DNA of 58,507 nt from positions 1-58,507 of the forward strand of contig NZ_JXBW01000020.1 of NCBI RefSeq assembly GCF_001447355.1. The letters run 5' to 3'. The notes under the pieces were generated by a model that was given only the letters and a program-made list of their open reading frames with translations, was not told the origin of the DNA and did not search any database. Positions 8,380 to 16,691 of this stretch are shown here, piece after piece. The DNA is from Alicyclobacillus tolerans (GTDB lineage: Bacteria; Bacillota; Bacilli; Alicyclobacillales; Alicyclobacillaceae). Position numbers and translations under genes: made by a program. Every line of letters starts with the position of its first letter. Within the stretch, counting starts at the first letter, position 1.

Positions 8380-9855
8380 ATGAATACCGCTACGTTAATG
8401 GTTGCCGTCATTTTGCTTGCTGGTGTGCTGCTTGCTCGTGCCAATAGGCGACTTGGCTTTCCGGCTCTGATCAGTTTCGTTGCGGTTGGGGCAGCCATGG
8501 CGGCGTTGATGCCGAGTTTGCTCGAGAATGTGACGCCAACCGTCGCCAAGAACCTAAGTTATGTGGCTATGGCCATGATTCTGTTTGAAGGCGGCCTTCA
8601 TACGTCCATGCGTCGCGTGCGCCGGGCACTAGCCCCGGCTCTATCCTTGGCAACGATTGGCGTGATCGTGGCTGCAGCCTTGATGACGCTTTGTGTTCAC
8701 CTTATCTTAAAACTGCCGTGGTTGCCCTGTGCCATGCTCGGCGTGGCCGCTAGTTCCACCGATGCGGCGTCGGTATTCAGTGTCTTGGGGAACACATCGC
8801 TGCGCGGCCGGTTGGCAGACGTGCTGGAAGTCGAATCCGGCACAAACGATCCCATGACATTTTTCCTGATGACCGTGCTTATTCAGTGGTCTCAGACAGG
8901 CATCCCACATCATGGCAGCGGCTTGTTAGCCGTGATCGATCTCTTCTTGCTGCAGATGGGTATGGGCATTATGGTTGGCGTCATGGTTGGATGGGCTGGG
9001 CGCTTCCTGCTGACTCGTGTCGATCTCGATGCTGCCGGCTTGTATCCCACCTTATCGCTTGCCATTGCATTACTTTCGTTTGCACTAGCCCAAAGCTTTC
9101 ATGGTAGCGGGTTTCTCGCGGTGTATACAACAGGTGTCGTGATCGCCAGTGGTCGTTTGGAGCAACGGTTTACCGTTGTTCGCTTTCACGAAGGACTAGC
9201 CTGGACCATGCACGTTCTCATGTTTGTCGTCCTCGGTTTCTTCCTTGTGCCTCGCGATTTCGTGAGTATCTCTGTACAGGGCGTTTTGCTTGCTTTTGCC
9301 GCCATTAGCCTGGCACGGCCTGTAGCTGTCTGGTTAGCTACTTTTGGCATGGGATTTTCCGCAGAGGAAAAGTGGTTCTTGGCGTGGGCGGGATTGCGCG
9401 GGGCGGCCCCTATTGTCTTGATTCTATCGGCGGTGGAGGCTCAGGTTACAGGTTACATTGTGCTGATTGAAATCGTGTTTTTCATCGTGATCGCATCGAC
9501 ATTGATTCAAGGGCTTACGGTGCAGTGGCTGGCTGAGAAATTTGAACTCGTCGCCGAAACGCCGTCAGAAAGCATTTTCGATCTCATGTCGCTCACGCGC
9601 GAGACCGCGGTTGTCGTGCCTGTAGAAATTGGCGTGGAATCCCAGTATGTGAATGTACGCCTGCAGGACATCCCGTTTCCGGATCACACATTGTGTTACG
9701 GCGTTGTGCGTGGCGCAAAGGCGATTGTGCCGCGTGGGCACACCCGCCTGCGCGTGGGAGATCATTTGCTGATACTGGCGGAAGCTTGTCAAATCGGGGA
9801 AATCAATCGACTGTTTGCGAGCGAACCCGTGGGCGACGCGGCCATGCTGCCCTAA
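8380..9855 (+). CDS. NhaP2/CvrA-type cation (K+ or Na+)/H+ antiporter
   Basis: A protein of 491 residues of the CPA1 family: about twelve or thirteen membrane segments in residues 1-385, including the FEGGLHTSMRRVRRAL and VLEVESGTNDPMTFF motifs. The ESGxNDP segment carries the ion-binding Asp pair. The C-terminal 100 residues (from about PVEIGVESQYVN to the end, with LRVGDHLLILAE) form an RCK_C/TrkA_C-like regulatory domain, which is the arrangement of NhaP2. The start at ATG 8380 is chosen for AGGAGGAT at 8367-8374; the frame is open 36 codons further upstream. It would exchange cytoplasmic K+ or Na+ for protons. Confidence 0.88.
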   Translation: MNTATLMVAVILLAGVLLARANRRLGFPALISFVAVGAAMAALMPSLLENVTPTVAKNLSYVAMAMILFEGGLHTSMRRVRRALAPALSLATIGVIVAAALMTLCVHLILKLPWLPCAMLGVAASSTDAASVFSVLGNTSLRGRLADVLEVESGTNDPMTFFLMTVLIQWSQTGIPHHGSGLLAVIDLFLLQMGMGIMVGVMVGWAGRFLLTRVDLDAAGLYPTLSLAIALLSFALAQSFHGSGFLAVYTTGVVIASGRLEQRFTVVRFHEGLAWTMHVLMFVVLGFFLVPRDFVSISVQGVLLAFAAISLARPVAVWLATFGMGFSAEEKWFLAWAGLRGAAPIVLILSAVEAQVTGYIVLIEIVFFIVIASTLIQGLTVQWLAEKFELVAETPSESIFDLMSLTRETAVVVPVEIGVESQYVNVRLQDIPFPDHTLCYGVVRGAKAIVPRGHTRLRVGDHLLILAEACQIGEINRLFASEPVGDAAMLP

Positions 9856-10292
9856 TCCTGTTTGTCTATCCGCCAGTCAACCCATGAGGAGCGTTGCCAT
9901 GCCTCGATTTCCAGATAATGGATACCGAGCTTATCCGCAAGTTCTTGGGTTGTGACGTCGCGTGGGAACTTCCTGCGGTGCAAGCTTCCAAATCGCCGCT
10001 TGTTATATACGACCCAAGTACCAAACACCAACAGGGATGCGCAACCGACAATGCCTGCATCGCGTACGAAGATGAGAAAAGATGTGTATGAAAGGGCAGT
10101 GAACAAATAAAGCTTGGCATAACTTGCACCAAGGATCCAGAGGCAGAGTGACAGCACAAGCTGCAATAGCACACTGCAAACCCATAGCCACCCGGAGACC
10201 GTAAGCAACGTTTCCGCGAAGCGTCGAGATTTGGAGCGGTGCGGGCCGGAATAGATGACCATCTCGTTCCACTTCGATCTGACGTCGTTCAT
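9852..10292 (-). CDS. PgaD-like small membrane protein
   Basis: A protein of 146 residues with two hydrophobic segments (about residues 30-55 and 66-92) followed by a basic, helical cytoplasmic tail including VTTQELADKLG. Its size, two-helix layout and position directly after a PgaC-type synthase match PgaD, the partner subunit of poly-beta-1,6-N-acetylglucosamine synthase. Overall similarity is weak, so the name rests mainly on context. It starts at ATG 10292, overlapping the pgaC stop by 4 bases (ATGA), which indicates translational coupling. Its 3' end overlaps the last 4 bases of the convergent antiporter gene. Confidence 0.55.
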   Translation of the reverse strand: MNDVRSKWNEMVIYSGPHRSKSRRFAETLLTVSGWLWVCSVLLQLVLSLCLWILGASYAKLYLFTALSYTSFLIFVRDAGIVGCASLLVFGTWVVYNKRRFGSLHRRKFPRDVTTQELADKLGIHYLEIEAWQRSSWVDWRIDKQD

Positions 10293-11530
10293 GAGGACAT
10301 CCCCCTGTCCGGACTGTGCCAAGTTGCATATGTCGTTCGTCGCCGCAACATGCGCAATACGGCTCGCGGCGTCGCGATAACGACGACAAAGGCCCCAATT
10401 GCCCAATAAAGTGCAGGGTACCAGATAGCGTAGAAGTAGTAATACATAAAGCGCGGGGGTTCATATCGTCTTTCCAGGAAAAGCGCGACGACCGATTGAC
10501 ATAATGACATCAGGCCAAGCCAAGTGCCACCGGTTCGGATCATATTCCATGGAACGCTTCCATGTAGACCTTCCACGATGAGTAGCATCAACGAAACAAG
10601 CCACAAGTACGACCACACGATACTGACGGTTTCCTCGAGATAGATGGGGATAAGTCTTCTTTGCTTCCATCTTTTCCACACCGAGATGTTGCGGATCAGG
10701 ACTTCCACACCGCCTTGCGACCAACGCATTCGCTGTCGCCATAAGCCGCGCAGTTTCTCCGGTACCCACATCCAGCACAGGGCGCGAGGCTCATAGCGAA
10801 TGTCCCAGGCATGACGTTGTAGCTTCCAAGATATCGCGATGTCATCAGTGATCATGTCTTCATCCCAGAAGCCGCATTCCAGGATGGCTCGTTTGCGAAA
10901 TGCCGCAAGCACGCCGGAAACGGTCATGAGCTTGCCCAGTACACGTTGGGCGCGCTTAATGAGGCCGATGATACTACCGTATTCCACCACTTGGATCTTG
11001 CCTAACAAGGTTGCTCGATTGCGGACCCGCGGGCTACCGGTCACCGCGCCAACGCGCTCGCCACCTGTATTCACGAAATGAGCGACCATATAATGCACGG
11101 CATCAGGGTGGATTACAGCATCGGCATCAAGGGTGACAAGGATTTCCCCACGGGATGCAAAGACACCAGCATTTAAAGCGTGTGCCTTGCCGCGGCGTAC
11201 CGGGAGATTGACGATGCGAATCCGCTCGTCGCTATCCATGGCGGCACGTACGACGTCAAGCGTATTGTCTGTGCTCGCGTCATTAAGTACAAGCACTTCG
11301 TAATTCGGGTACGCTATTTCGCGAAGTGCGACTAATGTTTCTGCGAGCACAGCCCTTTCGTTGTAGCAAGGCACGAGTATCGAGACCATGGGTGTCCTTC
11401 GCAGTTCTGGCAATGCGTCAGCGGTACGATGCTCACGCCGCCAAAAAAAGAGGAGAGCACCCATCATCCAAACCACACTCATGACGAACGGGTAGAAAAA
11501 AATAAATACAAACAACAAGTTCGGAGCCAC
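10289..11530 (-). CDS. PgaC/IcaA-type N-acetylglucosaminyltransferase (GT2)
   Basis: A processive GT2 membrane synthase of 413 residues. It has an N-terminal membrane segment, then VSILVPCYNE, VLNDASTDNT, a DADAVIHPDAV (DxD) motif, the acceptor-site TDDIAISWKL and the QRMRWSQGG motif (QxxRW) of processive synthases, then three or four C-terminal membrane segments. This is the layout of PgaC/IcaA, which polymerises UDP-GlcNAc into PNAG. The stated start is GTG 11530, but AGGGG abuts it too closely; TTG 11518 may be the true start. No deacetylase (PgaB/IcaB) is adjacent, so the polymer could differ. A PilZ domain is absent. Confidence 0.8.
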   Translation of the reverse strand: MAPNLLFVFIFFYPFVMSVVWMMGALLFFWRREHRTADALPELRRTPMVSILVPCYNERAVLAETLVALREIAYPNYEVLVLNDASTDNTLDVVRAAMDSDERIRIVNLPVRRGKAHALNAGVFASRGEILVTLDADAVIHPDAVHYMVAHFVNTGGERVGAVTGSPRVRNRATLLGKIQVVEYGSIIGLIKRAQRVLGKLMTVSGVLAAFRKRAILECGFWDEDMITDDIAISWKLQRHAWDIRYEPRALCWMWVPEKLRGLWRQRMRWSQGGVEVLIRNISVWKRWKQRRLIPIYLEETVSIVWSYLWLVSLMLLIVEGLHGSVPWNMIRTGGTWLGLMSLCQSVVALFLERRYEPPRFMYYYFYAIWYPALYWAIGAFVVVIATPRAVLRMLRRRTTYATWHSPDRGMSS

Positions 11531-12006
11531 CCCTATCTAGATGTGCAGCGGTTGTACTTTTGGCAATTTGGACATTGGCTTCGCGTGTAAGCTATGCACT
11601 TCATTGCGCACGTGAAAAGGACAACAGCCAAGAGGTGTTGGATTTGGTTTGCATTCAAAATACAGCGGATGGAGGACAAGTGCATTCGCAATAGTTCCCG
11701 CGTACACCGTTTCTTGGTTTGGGATGGACCATAAAAGGCTACCCCTAGTGTCTGAGCACTTTCTAGGCAGCCAGCTTGGTATGTGGTTACGCCAATCGGC
11801 AATATTGACCTTTAAAGAAACAGAGAGGTTTGGCTTTATCTTCACTGATAAATTGTTTAAGAATCATGTCGATCACGGTGCTTATTCCCAATACCCGCTG
11901 CTCTCATAATGGACTGCAGAAGTTCGGTGAACAGACCCGTGGAGGCGGCAAACCGGATGTCATCGAGTTCGTCGCAGCAGTTGAAGAAGAGAGCCACCAG
12001 CGTTCC
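11531..12006. other. 476-bp gap with no recognisable gene
   Basis: This stretch, upstream of the PgaC-like gene and downstream of the lipoprotein gene, is AT-richer than its flanks. Only short open frames of at most about 100 codons occur. None has a good ribosome site or a recognisable motif. It presumably contains the promoter of the pgaCD-like pair, but I could not identify convincing -35/-10 boxes. A decayed gene is possible. Confidence 0.4.
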
Positions 12007-12681
12007 TTAGGGCTTGCCCATCCGAGCCGCTGTCGTCAACATGGCAAACACCGAAAATGGATTCGGAATTTGTACAATGAATGCTTTACCGTATCCCGTA
12101 TATGGCGTCTGCTCGCTTTTTGCATAGGGATTCACTCCCGTGGTGTCGATGAAACGCCCAGTCAACTTATCGGATGAAACGCCTATCCAACTAAAACCTT
12201 TTGTTCCACGGCCGAATATCCCTGTAACATCCCATTGTCCCATTGTATAGTTTTTAATTGCACTGATATTACCAGATGTAATCACATCAATTTGTTGGCT
12301 TGTGTCATGTGGATTTACCCAAGCATATCCAACGGAATCTCCCTGACCGACTTTTTGCTTAACCCATCCAGATGGAACCTTGAAGCTTATAGATGGGGGT
12401 GATTGTCCATTTGTGAGCGGAACGGTGACTGAAACCATCGAATTGACAGTATTTGTGGAGTTGGTTGTTGCGGTATTAATTGACGGTGCTGATGTATTTG
12501 CGGTTGCGTTGTTTTCTCCAGCGGTTCTGTTTGCGACCGTGTTATTGGATGGTGCTACGCCTTTTGTGCTGTTTGTTGCATTCCATCCTGGACTAACGTC
12601 TCCGTTTGTACTACAGCCTGCTACAGTTCCCATGATGGTCATTGCCACACCCGCTGTTGCCCATTTCTTGTATTGTTTCAT
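12007..12681 (-). CDS. Hypothetical lipoprotein
   Basis: A protein of 224 residues with a type II signal peptide: basic start MKQYKKW, hydrophobic stretch, lipobox VAGC with Cys23. A low-complexity Asn/Thr/Ser-rich linker (about residues 30-85) follows, probably crossing the wall. A compact C-terminal domain of about 130 residues then begins VTVPLTNGQSPPSISFKVP and contains GWVKQKVGQGDSVGYAW. I recognise no family. AGGAGAG precedes ATG 12681. The gene is lower in GC than its neighbours. It should be anchored on the outer face of the membrane. Confidence 0.75.
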   Translation of the reverse strand: MKQYKKWATAGVAMTIMGTVAGCSTNGDVSPGWNATNSTKGVAPSNNTVANRTAGENNATANTSAPSINTATTNSTNTVNSMVSVTVPLTNGQSPPSISFKVPSGWVKQKVGQGDSVGYAWVNPHDTSQQIDVITSGNISAIKNYTMGQWDVTGIFGRGTKGFSWIGVSSDKLTGRFIDTTGVNPYAKSEQTPYTGYGKAFIVQIPNPFSVFAMLTTAARMGKP

Positions 12682-12762
12682 TTCTAAGCTCTCCTCAAAG
12701 CTTAGTCTCGGCCGGCCGCACGTGGCCGAATCGAGGTGATTTAGTGTTTGATTTTCTTGTTT

Positions 12763-12900
12763 CTAAGGATGTTGTTCGCCACAGGCCTGTTCATCCTGCT
12801 TAAATCCAGGCAGATCCTCCGCCATTTCCAGTAGTGCCTCGTCATTGTCCTCTTCGTCAAAGTGGAGCCGTACGTCTTCATGTTGCCTGCGGATATGCAC
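12763..12900 (-). CDS. Small acidic protein, 45 aa (candidate)
   Basis: A short frame from GTG 12898-12900 to TAG 12763-12765 encodes an acidic peptide with segments such as FDEEDNDEALLEMAEDLPGF. AAGGGAGG at 12910-12917 lies 9 nt before the GTG; an in-frame ATG two codons upstream (12904-12906) is only 3 nt from it. A longer overlapping frame in another phase has an unnatural composition (many Trp, Arg and Cys) and is probably a shadow. No homologue is recalled. The gene lies between the lipoprotein gene and the divergent ABC operon. Confidence 0.45.
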   Translation of the reverse strand: MHIRRQHEDVRLHFDEEDNDEALLEMAEDLPGFKQDEQACGEQHP

Positions 12901-13078
12901 AACCATCTGCCTCCCTTATTCATCTCTAAGTGTTTAGCATTATACATCTTCCACCAGGTCACCGTCACGATATGACAGATGTCATTGCAAATGAATGACA
13001 AACTCCACTGCAGACGGAAGTCGCACAATCTGTACAATAGAGTTAACTTTGGTTCACTTGAGTGGAGGAGATTGATGC

Positions 13079-14011
13079 GTGGCAACAGCCATTTCGTTTG
13101 AACACGTGATCAAGCGATACCGCGACATTTACGCGGTGAATGATGTAACGTGCGAGATCGAAGCCGGTTCTATTGTCGCCTTGCTGGGGCCAAACGGCGC
13201 TGGCAAAACGACGGCGATCTCGATGATGCTGGGTTTGACAAAACCCACCTCGGGGCAGGTGCGGGCATTTGGGGAGGATCCGATGCGTCGAGCCGCTCGC
13301 CGACATTACGGCGTCATGTTGCAGCAGGTTGGCTTACCACAGAAAGTGCGAGTTGGCGAACTTATTGACTGGTTTCGTAGCTTTTATGACGAACCGATTG
13401 CTAAAGACATTCTTCTAGACATGGCGGATTTGCGCGATCTCGCTCGCAAGGAAGCCGTCAAACTGAGTGGTGGCCAACAGCGACGATTACAGTTCGCCAT
13501 GGCCATGGCGGGCAATCCGCGCATCTTGTTTCTTGACGAGCCCACAACTGGTATGGACATCGCATCGCGGCGCGGATTTTGGGATTATCTTCGCAACTTC
13601 GCGAAGGAACGGGATCGGACGATCATTCTTACGACTCACCACTTGGATGAGGCAGAAACGATAGCGGATCGCGTTTTGGTCATGCAAAAGGGACGCGTGA
13701 TTGCCGACGGGTCTGTCGACGCACTCAAACGTCAAGCGGGCAATCGGTATGTAAGCTTTTGGGCAGGCGGGTCCGTGAGCGAAGACACCATCGCAGCCTT
13801 GCCGAACGTGAACGAGGTGCGCTGGAGCGGGCGGCACGTGCGCATTACAACCGACTCGCCAGACGATGTATTGCGTGCAGTGATTCGTGCTGATTTGGAC
13901 GTATCTGGGTTCGAGGTGTCGCAAGGACAGCTCGAGGATGCGTTTGTATCCCTGACGGCCAGGGATGGCGGGGAGGATGAAACGGTAGCTGACAGGAGGC
14001 GAGGGCGGTGA
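13079..14011 (+). CDS. ABC-2 transporter ATP-binding protein (YvfR/DrrA-like)
   Basis: An ABC ATPase of 310 residues: Walker A GPNGAGKTT at about residues 39-47, Q-loop LQQVG, signature LSGGQQRR, Walker B ILFLDEPTTGMD and switch His in LTTHHLDEAE. The C-terminal 90 residues form the accessory domain typical of DrrA-type exporters. It starts at GTG 13079 with GGAGGAG (13064-13070) eight bases upstream; an ATG at 13075 is out of frame. It is followed with a 4-base overlap by a permease, then a kinase and a regulator. That order matches Bacillus yvfRSTU, in which the two-component pair sits with the transporter genes. Confidence 0.92.
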   Translation: MATAISFEHVIKRYRDIYAVNDVTCEIEAGSIVALLGPNGAGKTTAISMMLGLTKPTSGQVRAFGEDPMRRAARRHYGVMLQQVGLPQKVRVGELIDWFRSFYDEPIAKDILLDMADLRDLARKEAVKLSGGQQRRLQFAMAMAGNPRILFLDEPTTGMDIASRRGFWDYLRNFAKERDRTIILTTHHLDEAETIADRVLVMQKGRVIADGSVDALKRQAGNRYVSFWAGGSVSEDTIAALPNVNEVRWSGRHVRITTDSPDDVLRAVIRADLDVSGFEVSQGQLEDAFVSLTARDGGEDETVADRRRGR

Positions 14012-14757
14012 AGGCATGGCTGCTTCAGTGTAAGTTTGAGGTTTTGCGCAATTTGCGCAATCGAAGATTTTTCTTCGTCAGTATTCTGCTCCCGGTAGGC
14101 TTTTACTTTCTCTATGTGCATCTGATTGGCAAGTCGATCGTGATCGATGGGGTGGCGTGGCCCAAATATTATATGGTCTCCATGGCGACCTTTGGCGTCG
14201 TCGGCACAGGGCTAAACGGCCTGTCGTCACGCGTTGCCTACGAACGAACACAAGGTTGGGTCAAGTTGATGCAAACGACCCCACAACGCGCCAGTAACTA
14301 CATCACGACGAAGATCGCGGCCAATCTCCTGCTCAATATCTTGGAAGCCGCCATTCTGTTTGTGGCCGGAGCCGCATTTGAGCATGTGACCATGAGTCTT
14401 GCTGCATGGATATTGGTGGCGATCACGACGATTCTAGGCGGGTTGGTCTTTATTGCGCTTGGCATTCTGGTCGGCCACTTGGCAGGGACTGATGCGTCAC
14501 AAATCGTGGCATCCATTCTATACTTCCTCATGTCGATCACCGGTGGACTCTGGATGCCAGTTTCGACGATGCCACCTGTCATGCGGCATATCGCCAATTT
14601 CATGCCGACGTATCACCTTGCGCATATTGCGTGGAGTGTGATGGGGAACCAAGGTGTTTCGATCACGGACGTTTCGGTGTTATTTCTATATCTCGTTGTC
14701 TTTACGGGATTGGCTGTGTATCTTGCCAATCGCCGCAGTGACGTGCGGGTGGCATAG
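14008..14757 (+). CDS. ABC-2 type permease (YvfS-like)
   Basis: A protein of 249 residues with six hydrophobic segments, starting at GTG 14008 within the end of the ATPase gene and with GGAGGCGAGGGCG upstream. It contains the amphipathic N-terminal KFEVLRNLRNRRFFF, the central YERTQGWVKLMQTTP cytoplasmic loop that contacts the ATPase, and an ABC-2 core ending before TM6. Together with the ATPase it should form an exporter; the substrate, perhaps a lipid or membrane-active compound, is not known. The gene order with the kinase and regulator indicates signalling-controlled expression. Confidence 0.88.
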   Translation: MKAWLLQCKFEVLRNLRNRRFFFVSILLPVGFYFLYVHLIGKSIVIDGVAWPKYYMVSMATFGVVGTGLNGLSSRVAYERTQGWVKLMQTTPQRASNYITTKIAANLLLNILEAAILFVAGAAFEHVTMSLAAWILVAITTILGGLVFIALGILVGHLAGTDASQIVASILYFLMSITGGLWMPVSTMPPVMRHIANFMPTYHLAHIAWSVMGNQGVSITDVSVLFLYLVVFTGLAVYLANRRSDVRVA

Positions 14758-14801
14758 ACGATTTGGCCGTAGGGCAAAAGGGTCAGGGAAAGGAGCATAT
14801 C

Positions 14802-16052
14802 GTGTTGCGACAAGGCCGGATAACATTGCAACTTGCGGGCGGGGGAATTACTCGCGTTTTGAGGAACGGCAACAACCTCATGCTGCTTTTTTTTCTCGCA
14901 CAACTCCTGTATCCGGCGTCGTATCTCATCGGTTTGCCCGTTCTTAGGCTCGGCCTTGGTCTGTTTCTCATGCTCATCTTTGGCATCGCCTATGCCTGCA
15001 CGTTCCGCGCCGAGGGAAGGCCTCGAGTTCGCCTTATTGGCTGTTTTATCATGGTTGCACTGCTATGGACCATGATGGCGGCTTTTAGCCTCAATTTTAT
15101 ATATCTCGCTTATTACCCGGTTGCCGCACTAGCCACATTTCCGTTGCGGAAAAGTCTATTGCTCTACGTTGCTTGCCTGACGGGTACAATCGCGCTTATT
15201 GCGCTCGACATGTCGCTGGGCCAACATCTTCCCGCTCATTTCGCCTATGCCCTTGCGGGTCTTGTGTTTAGCACGTCGACGATGATCTTTATGCTCCGTT
15301 GGCATCATCAAGTGCGTGCGATGAACGAGCAGTTGGCCGTCGCACACGAGGAAATTGCGAGGCTTTCAAAACAAGCTGAACGAGCCAGAATTAGCCGCGA
15401 TTTGCACGACGTCATGGGGCATCAATTGTCTCTCATTTCGCTTAAGGCGCAGGTCGCGGCACGAGTGCTTCGCAAAACGGGAGATGTGGATCATGTTCTT
15501 ATGGAAATCGAACTGATTGAACGATCCGCACGCGAGTCGCTGGGCAAAGTACGAGATTACGTAGCGAACATGCGCCAGCCCGACTTCTTCGAAGAGTGGC
15601 AGAGTGCGCGCACGCTTCTGGATGCGGCAGGCATCGCGGTTACGATGGAAGGTGCTCATGGCATCAAGGCCGACGCAGAGGTATGGCAGGCGTTCGCGAT
15701 GTGCTTGCGAGAGGCGGTGACCAACGTCGTGCGCCACAGCCAGGCTTCACGATGTGCCATTCTCCTGTGGCAAACTGGCGGCGACGTCTGGATGGCGATC
15801 GCGGACGATGGCCGCGGACTCGTCCAATATAGGGATTTGCGACAAGACGAACCCGGCACGGGTTGCAACGGGATCGCAGGTATCAAGGCAAGAGTGGAAA
15901 GGCTTGCGGGTACGTGTCATGTCTTCAGCCAAACCGCTGGGCCTATTCATGCATTTCCGTCGACGTGGCCGGGCTTTCAGGTCGGGTGCTGCGTCGTTGT
16001 CAGCGCCCCAACTTCAGAGCAGACGCCACACGAAAGGAAGGTGATGTTGTGA
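14802..16052 (+). CDS. DesK/NarL-partner sensor histidine kinase (YvfT-like)
   Basis: A protein of 416 residues with about five or six N-terminal membrane segments and little extracellular sequence, suggesting membrane-state sensing. Then come a coiled linker, the HisKA_3 motif ISRDLHDVMGHQLSL with the phospho-accepting His, and a HATPase domain with N-box LREAVTNVVRHS, G1 DDGRG and G2 NGIAGIKARVERLAG. GTG 14802 is chosen because AGGAG (14791-14795) precedes it by 6 nt; the frame is open from TTG 14763. The stop overlaps the GTG of the response regulator. Its cognate regulator is disrupted, so the kinase may now signal to nothing. Confidence 0.88.
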   Translation: MLRQGRITLQLAGGGITRVLRNGNNLMLLFFLAQLLYPASYLIGLPVLRLGLGLFLMLIFGIAYACTFRAEGRPRVRLIGCFIMVALLWTMMAAFSLNFIYLAYYPVAALATFPLRKSLLLYVACLTGTIALIALDMSLGQHLPAHFAYALAGLVFSTSTMIFMLRWHHQVRAMNEQLAVAHEEIARLSKQAERARISRDLHDVMGHQLSLISLKAQVAARVLRKTGDVDHVLMEIELIERSARESLGKVRDYVANMRQPDFFEEWQSARTLLDAAGIAVTMEGAHGIKADAEVWQAFAMCLREAVTNVVRHSQASRCAILLWQTGGDVWMAIADDGRGLVQYRDLRQDEPGTGCNGIAGIKARVERLAGTCHVFSQTAGPIHAFPSTWPGFQVGCCVVVSAPTSEQTPHERKVML

Positions 16053-16683
16053 TTCGTATTTTGCTCGCCGAGGATCAAATGTTGGTTTGTGATGCCCTGG
16101 CCACACTGCTCGACTTTGAAGACGATATGACCGTGGTCGCACGTGCATCCGACGGTGTCGCCGCCGTTTGCGAGGCAAAACGTGCACAACCGGACATTGC
16201 CTTATTGGATGGAGAAATGCCTCATCAGAGTGGGTTGGGTGCCGAGAAATGCCTCATCAGAGTGGGTTGGATGCCGCCGAGGAAATCTTGCAGTCTGTGC
16301 CTGGTTGCAAGGTCATTTTGCTCACGACATTCGCTCGCCCTGGCTATATGCAGCGGGCGATTCAGGCTGGCGCACATGGTTATTTGTTAAAGGACGGGGA
16401 GGTGGAGCAACTGGCGGCAGCTATCCGCGCCGTCATGCGCGGAGAGCGAATTTTCCACCCCGCATTGATGATGGCCGCCATTGCTTCCGAAAACCCGTTG
16501 TCCATGCGTGAGCGCGACGTGCTGCGGGGCGTCAAGAATGGATTGACAACGAAGGAACTTGCACGCGACTTATCTCTATCTGAGGGCACTGTGCGCAACT
16601 ATTTGTCTGAGGCCATTTCCAAAATGAACTGCACATCGCGGCAAGATGCCGTTCGTCGAGCAGAGAGCATGGGCTGGTTGTGA
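16049..16683 (+). pseudogene. NarL/LuxR-type response regulator, frameshifted by a 32-bp tandem duplication
   Basis: Starting at GTG 16049 the frame reads an intact receiver start (ILLAEDQM, then PDIALLDGEMPHQSG with the phosphorylatable Asp). It leaves frame at a 32-bp tandem repeat (16212-16243 and 16244-16275) and stops at 16388-16390. The other phase resumes with the repeated MPHQSGLDAAEE and continues through the rest of the receiver (LLTTFARPGYM, KDGE) and a LuxR HTH (LSMRERDVL...TTKELARDLSLSEGTVRNYL) to 16683. Removing one repeat copy restores 200 codons, the normal family length. The gene is therefore off in this sequence but could revert by one slippage or recombination event. Confidence 0.9.
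16212..16275 (+). repeat. Tandem duplication, 2 x 32 bp, inside a response-regulator gene
   Basis: Copy 1 is 16212-16243 and copy 2 is 16244-16275. They are identical except for G16239 against A16271. The unit length is not a multiple of three, so one copy reads through and two copies shift the frame. It lies in the codons just after the phosphorylatable Asp of the receiver. Confidence 0.95.
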
Positions 16684-16691
16684 TGCTCGGT

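Noticed and set aside
8263-8380. c-di-AMP (ydaO) riboswitch before the cation antiporter
   Set aside because: The gap is too short and lacks the conserved ydaO core sequences; only one 7-bp hairpin is seen.
11537-11909. Short frames upstream of the PgaC-like gene as genes or transposase remnants
   Set aside because: No ribosome site, no motif, and both strands open to a similar degree, as expected by chance in AT-rich DNA.
12741-13085. 114-aa protein on the minus strand
   Set aside because: Unnatural composition and poor start; the overlapping acidic 45-aa frame has the ribosome site.
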